From NCBI RefSeq assembly GCF_013393905.1, contig NZ_CP040272.1, forward strand, positions 4,088,001 to 4,152,000: a DNA stretch of 64,000 nucleotides. Direction: 5' to 3'. This DNA comes from Nostoc sp. C052 (lineage in GTDB: Bacteria; Cyanobacteriota; Cyanobacteriia; Cyanobacteriales; Nostocaceae). Shown here piece by piece: positions 1-9,492 of this stretch. A program made the position numbers and the translations under genes. Within the stretch, counting starts at the first letter, position 1, and each line of letters starts with the position of its first letter. The notes beneath the pieces were generated by a model. That model saw only the letters and a program-made list of their open reading frames with translations. It did no database searches and was not told the DNA's origin.

Positions 1-15
1 CGCCTTTAATCAAAA

Positions 16-1026
16 TCAATGCTTTTCTCTACTATTTTCGTTTTCAAGTACTTTGAGAACTTTGAGATATAAATTTTCTACTCTTTTCGTCTGAACTTCA
101 CCAAATGAAGCGTAGTGAGTTAAGCTAGGAGCGCCATTTACTTCAATCAGTGTGTAATCTAGCATTGGTGAGGTTAGATCGTTAGTCAGAATATCCACAC
201 CTGCTAATCTCAATTCCATATCTTTTGTAATATTTACTGCTAATTTTTTAAAATCAGGATGGATATTTTCAGTGAAATCTACTGCCTCACCTCCAGTTGA
301 TAAATTTGCATTGTCTAAAAGATAGACTAGATTGTTCTTGGGTATAACAGTATTAAAATTTAACTTTCGTCTTCGTAAGTTTGTTTTGATTCTATAATCT
401 TCAAAATCTATAATTTCTTTTCTACCATTTTTAATAAAACTTTCCTGTTTTTGTTGCATAAGTTCCAAAACATTAGATTTCCCATCTCCTATGATAAATA
501 AAGGAATTCTTTGATATGCTGAAACTACTTCATCATCAAGTACTACAATTCTATAATCATTGCCACTATAGAATCGCTCAACAATAAATCCTGAAGTTTT
601 TCGCAATATTTTCTTGGCTGCTTGATAGTATTCTTGCTTGCCATGAACCTTTGTAACAAATGTTCCTTCACTGAGATTAATCGGCTTGACAATTACGGGA
701 AATCCTAACTCTTGAGCATAATAAAATCCTGTGTCTATATTCTTGAGATCGGCTATTTCTTCGCATAATTCTTCACAAAAAAATGTTTTTCCTTCAGTAA
801 CTTTATAACCAAATTTATTCAGAAAAAAGTTTGAAGCCCCTTTGTCTTTAGCTATTGCTACAGAAGCAAAAGAATTAATGCTAAACCTGCTATTACGAAA
901 AAAAGTTTTATTACCATTTTTAAACGTAATCATTCCTAAAACTGTACATTCTGGGTCTACCAAAACTACTGCTTCCATTTCCTCTGCTAGTTTTTGAATT
1001 ATTGATGTTACAAATGGTGTTTTCAT
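16..1026 (-). CDS. ATP-grasp ligase, cyanophycin synthetase/RimK-like
   Basis: The product (about 336 aa) looks like a stand-alone ATP-grasp carboxylate-amine ligase. The sequence shows a lead-in with a KVTEGKTFF segment, the ATP-binding stretch GFPVIVKPINLSEG near residue 110, VERFYSGNDYRIVV near 145, and the metal/ATP-binding end IEVNGAPSLTHY near 300. These resemble the ATP-grasp part of cyanophycin synthetase and glutathione synthase. The Mur-ligase half of cyanophycin synthetase is absent, so it is not cphA. It should join an amino acid or peptide to a carboxylate with ATP; the substrate cannot be read from sequence. The open frame also allows a TTG two codons upstream (1032); the ATG at 1026 is preferred. 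No operon partner is visible. Family confident, substrate unknown. Confidence 0.75.
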   Translation of the reverse strand: MKTPFVTSIIQKLAEEMEAVVLVDPECTVLGMITFKNGNKTFFRNSRFSINSFASVAIAKDKGASNFFLNKFGYKVTEGKTFFCEELCEEIADLKNIDTGFYYAQELGFPVIVKPINLSEGTFVTKVHGKQEYYQAAKKILRKTSGFIVERFYSGNDYRIVVLDDEVVSAYQRIPLFIIGDGKSNVLELMQQKQESFIKNGRKEIIDFEDYRIKTNLRRRKLNFNTVIPKNNLVYLLDNANLSTGGEAVDFTENIHPDFKKLAVNITKDMELRLAGVDILTNDLTSPMLDYTLIEVNGAPSLTHYASFGEVQTKRVENLYLKVLKVLENENSREKH

Positions 1027-1651
1027 TATCAAAGCTATATTTTTGTCGGGAAAATCTTACCTATTTTATGGCAGTTAGTCAAGATGTTTGAAATTAAATA
1101 ATTGCAACACATATTTTTCCTACACATATAATAAAATTTTTAGGAAAAATTCATTTTTTTAATATCTAAATAAACTATGAAAATTTAAATATTCTAAACT
1201 AACTATAAAAAATGTAAATGCCCGCAATATAGCTTGACCGTAGGTATAGCACTATAAAAAAATTAAAAGGTTGTCTGCACCTATTAATTCTACGCACGTT
1301 ATTGTTCTTTTTTTAGTGAGTTTCTAATAGTATTTTTTCAGACATTGATGTTCGCTTTACCACTGATGCGGACTTTACTTATGTGTAGGCATACAAATCA
1401 TGCAAACCCAATAATTGCCAAACTATTTTCTTGAGCATTGTTGTGTACTGGAAACAATTGCAAATTAAGGATTTGAGATTCATAACTATCTAAGAATTTC
1501 AACTAAGTTGGTCTAAAATATAGCGCTAAGTGTTGACAATTTATTAATAATCGAATAACAAGGTGGCAGCAGCATTAAAAAAAGCGTTAGTGCATTCCTA
1601 CCTAGAAACTAATTAACGCCCTTCATTAAACTTCATACGGATAACATAATT
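1027..1651. other. intergenic region, AT-rich
   Basis: About 625 bp between divergent genes (ATP-grasp on minus, 78-aa protein on plus). It is AT-rich and must hold both promoters. I see no convincing ORF, RNA gene or strong hairpin in it. Confidence 0.5.
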
Positions 1652-1888
1652 ATGCCAGAAAATACGGATAACAAAGCTTCTAAATCAGACAATCAGGCTA
1701 TTGCTTATAAAGAACGCCTCAATTCTTGGGCGATCGCTCGTCTAGTTCCTAATACACAACAGGAAATTGTTGCTCGCTTCCGCACCCGTTCTGATGCTGA
1801 TGGCTATATGCGACACCTCCCTCAGGAAATACCAAATGCTTCCTATATGGTTGTTTTTGATTGTCAACGCCAAGAAGCTGTAATTTAA
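1652..1888 (+). CDS. small conserved-type hypothetical protein (78 aa)
   Basis: A 78-residue soluble protein with a polar N-terminus (residues 1-20, rich in N, D, K and S) followed by a compact segment containing WAIARLVPN, IVARFRTRSDADGYMRHL and ASYMVVFD. The alternation suggests one small alpha/beta domain. A HIP1 octamer lies inside the gene, as in its neighbours, and codon use looks native. No signal peptide or membrane segment is seen. I do not recognise the family and assign no function. A weak hairpin follows at 1948-1966. Confidence 0.6.
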   Translation: MPENTDNKASKSDNQAIAYKERLNSWAIARLVPNTQQEIVARFRTRSDADGYMRHLPQEIPNASYMVVFDCQRQEAVI

Positions 1889-1947
1889 AATATAAGTACA
1901 GAAATAGACCTATCTTAAAAAATAGGTAACAGCTTACAGGTGACAAT

Positions 1948-1966
1948 AACCCAATACGCTTGGGTT
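1948..1966 (+). terminator. weak hairpin after the 78-aa gene
   Basis: A 7-bp perfect stem (aacccaa / ttgggtt) with a 5-nt loop lies 60 bp downstream of the 78-aa gene. There is no real T-run after it, so a terminator role is only possible. Confidence 0.3.
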
Positions 1967-2557
1967 TACGCTAAAAACTAAAACTGCCGTAAGAATTCAG
2001 CACCCAGGAGTCAGGAGTCAGAATTTATAAGAACGACTGAATAATTAGCATATTTATTCATCAAATGTTCTTCTTATTCTTTAACTATTCTGACTCCTGA
2101 ATTCTGTTAGATCAAATACTAGTCCTATATGAATCAATACGATTCACTTAAGGGCTACTGACAACAATTTTGGGTTTTAGAGACGCGATGAATCGCCGGC
2201 TCTACAAGTGTCTTAGGCTTATCTAAACTGCATTGCTATATAACTATAAATTATTAAGTTTTTTTGCCAAGATTATATACAAGTGTTTTACTTAAAAACA
2301 AATTCCGTAATTATACCCTTGACATTAATATTTTAGATTACTTAGAAGTAAAAGTTAGTGTATTCAGGAGGAAAGAGTAACTCACGTTTAAAAGCGTGGG
2401 ATTGAAGCAAGACTGGAAGCTTTGTATCAAGACGTATAGCGCAAGATACAATTCTTCTTTTTAAACTGGGTAATAAATAGTCCAGAAATCATTTATAGTT
2501 CTTTACTCCTGTAATAGCTGCCTGACACTCTCTAAGGGATGCTGCGCTGTCTACCTC

Positions 2558-2679
2558 CTGACTTGAAAGTGCTGTTAGCGGATAGCTAAGGTTTAGCCCG
2601 TGCTGAGTGCTGAGTAAAAATACCAGTCCCCAGTTATTCTTTCATTCAAGGCTTTTGAAACTTGTTTCATCGGGACTGC
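2558..2679 (+). repeat. dispersed 103-122 bp element, copy A
   Basis: Begins ctgacttgaaag and ends with the block from ctttcattcaaggctt through cttgtttcatcgggactgc. The same two end blocks bound copies at 34078-34180 (plus) and 55706-55826 (minus). The central 50-60 bp here differ from the other two. The inner edges (ttgaaag and ctttcattcaa) are inverted, giving a stem that closes the variable middle. Confidence 0.65.
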
Positions 2680-2756
2680 TTTCTCTAATAAGCCCTAAAG
2701 TGCTGGAGGGTTAATAAATGGTCAAACAGCACTGATATGACCGAAAACTTAAAGGA

Positions 2757-2866
2757 TACAAGCCCCTGAATTTATTTATGGAGAATCAAAAAAATGTATT
2801 TCTAGACGCACAGTGCAAGAAATACTACGTCCTTGTTTCAAGCCCCTAAATTTATTTATGGGGATT
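2757..2866 (+). repeat. two direct copies of a caagcccct hairpin
   Basis: Two related segments, about 2757-2785 and 2837-2866, share caagcccct(g/a)aatttatt and then tatgg(a/g)ga. Each can fold as cccc/gggg around an AT loop. The reverse complement ends ggggcttg, as do two short repeats at 33288-33311 and 33333-33358. They may be remnants of IS200/IS605-type ends; this is inference. Confidence 0.4.
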
Positions 2867-2914
2867 GTAATTTTTAATTTTTAATTCCCCGAAGGGGTTG
2901 ACTGGTTTAAAGCT

Positions 2915-5900
2915 GTGAAATTTTTCCGCAAACAAGAATTACTAGCGCTGTTGCTGGGGATTGTCTTCTCAATTTCTGTAGTCTTACTCTGGCAGAGACT
3001 TTTAATCCAAACTCCGGGGTTATTCGCACAAGTAGTATTGATTTTAGGGTTATTTCTTGTTATCACCCTGATACTATCCATCTATTTCACCTTGATGATG
3101 AAAGCAAGTAACCAACAGATAAAGGCAATAAATCAGGAATTAACTCATCGGATTTTTGAACAGAAACAGACAGAAATTGCCCTCCGCACCAGTGAAAATC
3201 GTTTGCGACAGCTGTTGGAAACTGTCAAAGTCATCCCTTGGGAATTAGACTTGAAGACTTGGCGATTTACTTACGTTGGGCCGCAAGCGGTAGACTTGCT
3301 AAATTATGCGATCGCAGAATGGTACGAGGAAAATTTTTGGGTTAATCATCTGCATCCACATGACAAGCAAAAGTCTGTTTGTTTTCGCCAAGAAGCAACT
3401 GCTAGGTGCGAAAATCACGAATTAGAATACCGAATGTTAGCAGCCGATGGGCGAGTTATTTGGCTACGAGACATTGTTAGTGTAGTTGAAGAAACAGGAA
3501 CTCCTACCATGCTGAGGGGGTTTATGTTTGACATTACTGATTTAAAGATGGTTGAAGAAACCTTGAGACTGAGGGAAAGGGCGCTTGCTGCTACCAGTAA
3601 TGGAATTATTATTGCCGATGCTAGACTAGCTTATAATCCGGTTATTTACGTCAACCACGCCTTTGAGCAAATAACAGGCTACAGTGCGACTGAGGTGATT
3701 GGGCAAAACTGTCGATTTTTGCAACGCACAGATACCCAGCAACCAGCACTCAATGAATTGCGCTCATCTCTTCAAGCTGGAACAAGTTGTAAAGTGGTTC
3801 TCCGCAACTATCGCAAAGATGGTACTTTGTTCTGGAATGAATTGAGTATTTCTCCAATCTATGACGAAAACGGCAAGTTAAGCCACTTTATTGGCATTCA
3901 GACAGATATTAGCGATGTCTATGACGAGCTGCGCTTACGCAAGCTTGCCGAAGCGAGTCTACGTCGGCAAGCCCTTACTTTTGAAAACATGCATGATAGT
4001 GTAATTATCACAGATTTAATTGGCAATATTATTGACTGGAATCCTGCTGCCGAAACTATGTATGGCTATAGCAAAGCAGAGGTTTTAGCTAAAACTCCCA
4101 GTATTCTGCAACAGCCGGAAGTAGCCCCAACATTAAGCAGCAAAATTCTCGAAACAATCAACCAGCAGGGACGCTGGTCGGGGGAAATACACTTTATTCG
4201 TAAAGATGGTAGCGAGGGAATTTCTGAAACAACCGTAGTCTCCTTACAGGATGAACAGGGAGAAACGATCGCCACTGTTAGCATTAATCACGACATTACC
4301 GAAAACAAACGGGCTAAAGAGGCGCTGCAAAGGCAATTGCATCGCACTCTACTACTTGAACAAATTACTCAGGAAATTCGGCAAAGTCTTGATACTAGCA
4401 AAATCTTTGAAACGGCTGCTACCCAAATTGGACAAGCCTTTAAAGTTGATTGCTGTCTAATCCATTCCTACATTAGTTACCCTACACCCCGAATTCCTCT
4501 AGTAGCAGAGTATAATATTTTCCCCGATCGCTGCACTATATTGAGATCGGAAGTTCCCCTGACTGATAATCCCTATGCAGAGCAGATGATGGCGCAAGAA
4601 AGTGCGATCGCTTCTTGTGATGTGTACGTTGATCCTTTACTCCAAGGGGCTGAAGCGATCTGCCGAAAAATGGGGCTGAAGTCTATGCTGTCAATCCGCA
4701 CATCCTATCAAGGAGAACCCAATGGTGCGATCGTTTTACATCAGTGCAGCTATTTTCGACAATGGACACAAGACGAAATCGAATTACTAGAAGCAGTGGC
4801 GGCTCAATTAGGTATTGCTCTAGCACAAGCTCACTTACTAGAACAAGAAACGCGCCGACGGGAAGAACTTACTTTGAAAAACTTTGCCTTGGAGCAGGCA
4901 AAACGTCACGCAGAAGCCGCAAATCGGGCAAAAAGTGAGTTTTTGGCGATGATGAGCCATGAAATTCGGACTCCAATGAATGCTGTTATTGCCATGACAG
5001 GTTTACTGCTGGATACTGACCTCACACCTCAACAGCAAGACTTTGTGGAAACAGTCCGCAGTAGCGGAGATGCTTTACTCACCATCATTAACGACATTTT
5101 AGATTTCTCGAAAATTGAGTCGGGCAAACTGGAATTAGAAGAACAGCCTTTTGATTTAAGGGCTTGTGTGGAGCAGGCTATTTCACTTGTGGCTCCAAAA
5201 GCTGCCCAAAAGGATATCGAATTAGTTTACCTGATCCAGCCCCAAGTTCCTACTCAGATCGTCGGCGATTTAACTCGTCTGCGCCAAGTCTTGATGAATC
5301 TCCTCAACAATGCCATTAAGTTTACTGAAAAAGGAGAAGTGCTACTCTCTGTTGAATTGGGAACTGGGGATCGGGGATTGGGGATAAGAGGTAATGAGGA
5401 GGATCAAGAAACTTCTCCCCAGTCCCCAGTCCAAATTCAATTTGCTATCAAAGATACGGGTATTGGCATCGCACCAGATAAAATAGAACGATTATTTCAA
5501 CCCTTCACTCAGGCTGATGTCTCCATGACTAGACGATATGGCGGCACAGGGCTAGGACTGGTAATCAGCAAGCGGCTTACTAAGATGATGGGTGGTACTC
5601 TTTGGGTAGAAAGCCAGGGATTTGTCGGTGGCAATCCTAGCCCTAGATGGAAAAATGGAAAATTATTATCTCCTGATTCTTCCCAAGGTTCAACATTTTA
5701 CTTCACTATTACTGCCAAAGTAGCTGCTCAGTCAGAACAACCGGAATTCAGCACTTCGACAGTGCAGCTGGCGTCGAAGCGCATCTTGATTGTGGATGAC
5801 AATCTGACCAACCGCAAAATTCTTAGCTTGCAAGCAGAGTCTTGGAAGATGGAAACTTTTGCTGCCAAATCTGCGAAAGAAGCTTTAGCTGAACTTGCTC

Positions 5901-7036
5901 AGGGAACACAGTTTGATATTGCCATTTTAGATATGCAGATGCCAGAAATGGATGGCATAACTCTAGCTCGTCAAATCCGTAAGCAATCTAGTTGTCAAAA
6001 TCTGCCTTTAGTAATTATGACTTCTTTGGGTAAAGCAGAAACTTCCTCTGACTTTAATGATGTCCAGTTTGCTGCCTCTTTGAGTAAACCCATCAAACAG
6101 TCTCAACTCTACGATGTTATTACCCGTCTTTTGGGAAATCAGCCGATCGCAGCCAGTGTTTCTCATTTTCCCTTGGTTGATCGGCATTTAGCCCATCGAC
6201 TGCCACTGCGGATTCTTCTGGCAGAGGATACGATTGTCAATCAGAAAGTTGCCCTATTGATGCTACAAAAAATAGGTTATGGGGCAGATGTCGTCACCAA
6301 TGGGCTAGAAGCGATCGCAGCTTTGCAAAAACAGCCTTATGACGTAGTGTTGATGGATGTCAATATGCCAGAAATGGATGGGTTAGAAACAACTCGGAGA
6401 ATCTGTCAAGAATGGGGAGTGGGTTTTCGTCCTTATATCATTGCCATAACTGCTAATGCAATGCGGGGCGATCGCCAAATTTGTCTTGCTGCTGGTATGG
6501 ATGACTACCTTAGCAAACCGATTCAGCTTCCAGAGTTAACTCAGGCTCTCAGCAAATGTCAACCTCAAAGAAGTTCTGAATTTACTTCTATGGGCAAACA
6601 AGGGAAAATTATTTGGCCAGAATTGCCACCTTTGCCAAATATTATACAGTCAGGGCAAAATCAGAGATTAAAAAGCGCCGCCAATAATATTGATGCCAAA
6701 ATCCTCCAATCCTTGCGGAATATGGTCAGAGGAGATCGTCTGGTATTTGCTCAACTAATTGAGTGTTATCTTACAGAAACACCGAGACTAGTAGAAGATA
6801 TAAGCACAGCTATTATAAATCAGGATACCGAAACCCTATGGAAGACAGCCCACCAACTCAAGTCTAGCAGTGCTTCGGTTGGAGCGATCGCCTTGGCGCA
6901 GCTTTGCAAGCTGTTAGAAGCACAGGGACGCAGTAGTAAATTAGAAAACATCCTAGAATTATTTTCACAACTATATCAGGAATATGAACAAGTTAAAACT
7001 GCCTTAGAAAAAGAACTCGCGAAGGAAGTACCATGA
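2915..7036 (+). CDS. hybrid histidine kinase: TM-PAS-LOV-PAS-GAF-HisKA-HATPase-REC-REC-HPt
   Basis: A 1373-aa BarA-like phosphorelay protein starting at GTG. Two N-terminal membrane helices (about 8-30 and 36-62) are followed by PAS (95-215) and a second PAS (222-340) carrying the LOV signature GQNCRFLQ at 263-270, with Cys266 and a matching NYRKDG...FWN strand. A third PAS (345-465), GAF (480-650), HisKA with SHEIRTPMN (His about 682), HATPase (about 790-945), two receivers (LDMQMPEMDG and MDVNMPEMDG) and a C-terminal HPt with AHQLKSSS (His about 1313) complete it. The LOV core suggests blue-light sensing through FMN. The stop overlaps the next gene by 4 nt (ATGA), pointing to a kinase-to-cyclase output. 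An in-frame low-complexity insert sits in the HATPase domain (5361-5432). Confidence 0.9.
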   Translation: MKFFRKQELLALLLGIVFSISVVLLWQRLLIQTPGLFAQVVLILGLFLVITLILSIYFTLMMKASNQQIKAINQELTHRIFEQKQTEIALRTSENRLRQLLETVKVIPWELDLKTWRFTYVGPQAVDLLNYAIAEWYEENFWVNHLHPHDKQKSVCFRQEATARCENHELEYRMLAADGRVIWLRDIVSVVEETGTPTMLRGFMFDITDLKMVEETLRLRERALAATSNGIIIADARLAYNPVIYVNHAFEQITGYSATEVIGQNCRFLQRTDTQQPALNELRSSLQAGTSCKVVLRNYRKDGTLFWNELSISPIYDENGKLSHFIGIQTDISDVYDELRLRKLAEASLRRQALTFENMHDSVIITDLIGNIIDWNPAAETMYGYSKAEVLAKTPSILQQPEVAPTLSSKILETINQQGRWSGEIHFIRKDGSEGISETTVVSLQDEQGETIATVSINHDITENKRAKEALQRQLHRTLLLEQITQEIRQSLDTSKIFETAATQIGQAFKVDCCLIHSYISYPTPRIPLVAEYNIFPDRCTILRSEVPLTDNPYAEQMMAQESAIASCDVYVDPLLQGAEAICRKMGLKSMLSIRTSYQGEPNGAIVLHQCSYFRQWTQDEIELLEAVAAQLGIALAQAHLLEQETRRREELTLKNFALEQAKRHAEAANRAKSEFLAMMSHEIRTPMNAVIAMTGLLLDTDLTPQQQDFVETVRSSGDALLTIINDILDFSKIESGKLELEEQPFDLRACVEQAISLVAPKAAQKDIELVYLIQPQVPTQIVGDLTRLRQVLMNLLNNAIKFTEKGEVLLSVELGTGDRGLGIRGNEEDQETSPQSPVQIQFAIKDTGIGIAPDKIERLFQPFTQADVSMTRRYGGTGLGLVISKRLTKMMGGTLWVESQGFVGGNPSPRWKNGKLLSPDSSQGSTFYFTITAKVAAQSEQPEFSTSTVQLASKRILIVDDNLTNRKILSLQAESWKMETFAAKSAKEALAELAQGTQFDIAILDMQMPEMDGITLARQIRKQSSCQNLPLVIMTSLGKAETSSDFNDVQFAASLSKPIKQSQLYDVITRLLGNQPIAASVSHFPLVDRHLAHRLPLRILLAEDTIVNQKVALLMLQKIGYGADVVTNGLEAIAALQKQPYDVVLMDVNMPEMDGLETTRRICQEWGVGFRPYIIAITANAMRGDRQICLAAGMDDYLSKPIQLPELTQALSKCQPQRSSEFTSMGKQGKIIWPELPPLPNIIQSGQNQRLKSAANNIDAKILQSLRNMVRGDRLVFAQLIECYLTETPRLVEDISTAIINQDTETLWKTAHQLKSSSASVGAIALAQLCKLLEAQGRSSKLENILELFSQLYQEYEQVKTALEKELAKEVP
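5361..5432 (+). repeat. in-frame intergenic-type repeat inside the kinase
   Basis: About 72 bp rich in gggatcggggattgggga on the left and ctccccagtccccagtcc on the right interrupts the HATPase domain, encoding a Gly/Glu/Asp/Gln/Ser-rich segment (about residues 816-840) just before the DTGIGI box. The same words form intergenic repeats at 30219-30364 and 30927-31043. Confidence 0.65.
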
Positions 7037-8001
7037 AAGCCACTGCTCAAGAAAGCCAATCTTTAGTTCTAATTGTTGATGATGAACCTTTTATTCGCCT
7101 GATACTGCGGCATTTCTTGGAGCGGGAAGGCTATCAAATAGCGGAAGCTCAAAATGGTATAGAGGCTTTAACTGTCTTTAAACAACTGCACCCTGATATA
7201 GTACTCCTTGATGCCATAATGCCGGATCTGGATGGGTTCGACTGTTGCACTCAGTTACAGCTTTTGGATTATAACAAGCACACTCCAGTTTTGATGATTA
7301 CAGGACTTGAGGATCAAGAGTCAGTTGACCGTGCATTTGCAGTGGGAGCAATGGATTATGTTACCAAACCGATTCATTGGCCAGTTTTGCGACAACGGGT
7401 AAAACGCTTGATTGAGCAATCTCAGTTACAGCAAAAACTAGAAGCCGTGAATATGGAATTGCAGAGATTAGTTACTATCGATGGATTAACTCAAGTAGCT
7501 AATCGCCGACGGTTTGAAGAGTATTTTAACCAAGAATGGCAGCGCCTAAAACGCGAACAACGTCCACTTTCTCTGATTCTTTGCGATGTTGATTTCTTCA
7601 AATTATATAATGATACTTATGGTCATCGGATAGGCGATCGCTGTCTTCAAGAAATCGCTCAAGCCATCAAAGATATTATTAAACGCCCAGGAGATTTAGT
7701 TGCCCGTTATGGCGGGGAAGAATTTGCTGTAGTTTTACCTAACACAGACACCGAGGGGGCGACTCATGTTGCGGACAGAATTTGTCATGCTGTCCGAACA
7801 CTAGCAATTCCTCATCAAAATTCCCAAGTTAGTCCTCATGTAACCATTAGCGTCGGGTTTACGACGGAAATTCCTCAGGCCGATTCTGACTTAGAAGAAA
7901 TGATTGCCGCAGCGGATCGGGCATTGTATAAAGCAAAGGCAGCAGGACGTGATCGCTTTGTGCAAAATATTTTACTACCGAGAAGTAAAAATTCCTGCTA
8001 G
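7033..8001 (+). CDS. response regulator diguanylate cyclase (REC-GGDEF)
   Basis: A 322-aa PleD-like protein that should make cyclic di-GMP when its receiver is phosphorylated. The receiver (about 10-125) has the acidic pair VDDE, the acceptor aspartate in LLDAIMPDLDG and the conserved lysine in VTKPI. A coiled linker (about 128-148) leads to the GGDEF domain (150-315), whose active loop reads GGEEF, a catalytically competent form. An inhibitory I-site (RPGD) sits five residues before GGEEF, so product inhibition is expected. It overlaps the upstream LOV hybrid kinase by 4 nt and is probably its translationally coupled output, linking light or redox sensing to c-di-GMP. Confidence 0.92.
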   Translation: MKATAQESQSLVLIVDDEPFIRLILRHFLEREGYQIAEAQNGIEALTVFKQLHPDIVLLDAIMPDLDGFDCCTQLQLLDYNKHTPVLMITGLEDQESVDRAFAVGAMDYVTKPIHWPVLRQRVKRLIEQSQLQQKLEAVNMELQRLVTIDGLTQVANRRRFEEYFNQEWQRLKREQRPLSLILCDVDFFKLYNDTYGHRIGDRCLQEIAQAIKDIIKRPGDLVARYGGEEFAVVLPNTDTEGATHVADRICHAVRTLAIPHQNSQVSPHVTISVGFTTEIPQADSDLEEMIAAADRALYKAKAAGRDRFVQNILLPRSKNSC

Positions 8002-8118
8002 TGCGCCAGCAAGATTTTAGATTTTGGATTATGCAAGAGTGACTGGTAATCGCATTTAGCTTTTCACCTGTCTCAATCATTAGTATCAAAAGTCCATAGT
8101 TAATGACTAATGACTATT

Positions 8119-9255
8119 TTAAAAATCTACCCCTCGTTTAAGTTCTACACCATGATTAGCATAGTGTTTGTGGCAATAAACTTCTGAGTGGACGCTAGCC
8201 AAGTCGAAGTACGCGGGTGGATTTTGACAGCGGCCAGTGATAATGATTTCGGTGTCGCGGGGTTTACGGAGTAAAGCTTGAACAATGGGTTCAACGGGGA
8301 GTAATTCTAAGTCAACGGTGGGATTGAGTTCATCGAGAATAATAGTTTTATACAGTCCAGAGGCGATCGCAACTTTCGCAATTTCCCAACCCCGTTCGGC
8401 TTCTACATAATCTAATTCTTGCCGGGAATTTCGCCAGACAATGGAATCTCCACCGCAACGCTGATGATCCACCACTTCTGGATACGACTGCTGCAAAGCG
8501 GCGATCGCTGCATCTTCTGTGTAGCCACTACCACCTTTAAGCCACTGCATAATCAACACACGGGTAGACCCTGGATGATTAATTCCCCTACCAATGGCCT
8601 GCAAGGCTTTACCCAAAGCACTAGTAGACTTACCTTTACCAGCACCAGTATAAATTTCAATCCCTTCAAGTAAGAGGGCCTTGGCTGTTGGGTGGTGATG
8701 AGGTTTCATTTCTGAGTGCAAATCTGCAATATCAAGCAGCTTTTGCGGTGCGGCGCGTCCGGTGGCGATGATTTCTAACTCTTGGGGTTTGGATTTTAAT
8801 GTCCGTACCACTTCATCTACTGGTAGCAAACCTAAATCTAAAACGGGGTTAATTTCATCCAAGACGACAACTGAATATAAACCGCTAGCGATCGCACCTT
8901 TGGCTACATCCCAACCCCGCGTAGCCTCATCTCGATCAAAGATGGTAATTTCATCATGGCCAAAAAATTCGGCTCTCCCAGTGCGAACCTGGTCAATTAA
9001 ATGGGGAAATCCACGTTGCAAAGCTGCGATCGCGCCATCTTCGTCATAATCACGTTCTGGCCCTTTTAAAAACCGTAACAGTAAAACGCGGTTAGAATTG
9101 CTAGGCGTATTTATCCCCAAGCCAATTGAGCGCAAAACCACCCCTAAAGCCGCTTGGGACTTACCTTTACCCACACCATCGTAGACGTGAATTTGACCAA
9201 CTAGCCGTTCCTGACGCACTTGCGCTGTGCGAATACCAATACCGTTCCTTGTCAT
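8119..9255 (-). CDS. cobO: tandem-duplicated cob(I)alamin adenosyltransferase (CobO/BtuR family)
   Basis: A 378-aa protein made of two head-to-tail copies of the P-loop CobO/BtuR/CobA fold. Copy one has GVGKGKSQAALG near residue 28 and copy two GAGKGKSTSALG near residue 207; each repeats the order of P-loop, VLIMQWLKG/VLLLRFLKG, AAIAALQ, RGWE/D-IAK, VVLDEINP/IILDELNP, and a HSE(M/V) ending. The usual enzyme is about 200 aa with one copy and works as a dimer, so this is a fused pseudo-dimer. It would transfer adenosyl to cob(I)alamin or cobyrinate in B12 synthesis or salvage. Both P-loops look intact. It is monocistronic here and convergent with the diguanylate cyclase gene. Confidence 0.88.
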   Translation of the reverse strand: MTRNGIGIRTAQVRQERLVGQIHVYDGVGKGKSQAALGVVLRSIGLGINTPSNSNRVLLLRFLKGPERDYDEDGAIAALQRGFPHLIDQVRTGRAEFFGHDEITIFDRDEATRGWDVAKGAIASGLYSVVVLDEINPVLDLGLLPVDEVVRTLKSKPQELEIIATGRAAPQKLLDIADLHSEMKPHHHPTAKALLLEGIEIYTGAGKGKSTSALGKALQAIGRGINHPGSTRVLIMQWLKGGSGYTEDAAIAALQQSYPEVVDHQRCGGDSIVWRNSRQELDYVEAERGWEIAKVAIASGLYKTIILDELNPTVDLELLPVEPIVQALLRKPRDTEIIITGRCQNPPAYFDLASVHSEVYCHKHYANHGVELKRGVDF

Positions 9256-9492
9256 TTCTCGAAAAGCTATAAAGTGGCAGTCTTTAATCTTACCTAACGT
9301 CTTGTCTTCTCCGGTAGAGAAACTGCCGCTCTCATGAGTCCGTACAATAGCTAAATGAATGTATTAAAAATATCAATAATGGAATACTCGCACACCAACA
9401 GAGTAAAGGACAAAAACAATGAGATAATTTCCCCCATTACCCTCACTATCCCAGTTATACTCTCTACAGTTAACCCTTACCCTTGACGATTT

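Larger units (their letters stand above)
1889..2914. other. 1 kb gap filled with small repeats
   Basis: No gene is supported here. The stretch holds a weak hairpin (1948-1966), a Nostoc-type inverted repeat around 2180-2210 (agagacgcgatgaatcgcc), a 122-bp repeat copy (2558-2679), and two direct copies of a short hairpin beginning caagcccct (about 2757-2785 and 2837-2866). The last two resemble the terminal hairpins of IS200/IS605-type elements, but no transposase frame is present. It looks like a landing site for several decayed mini-elements. Confidence 0.5.

Noticed and set aside
16..1026. Cyanophycin synthetase cphA
   Set aside because: Only the ATP-grasp part is present; the Mur-ligase-like half and the usual length of about 870-900 aa are absent.
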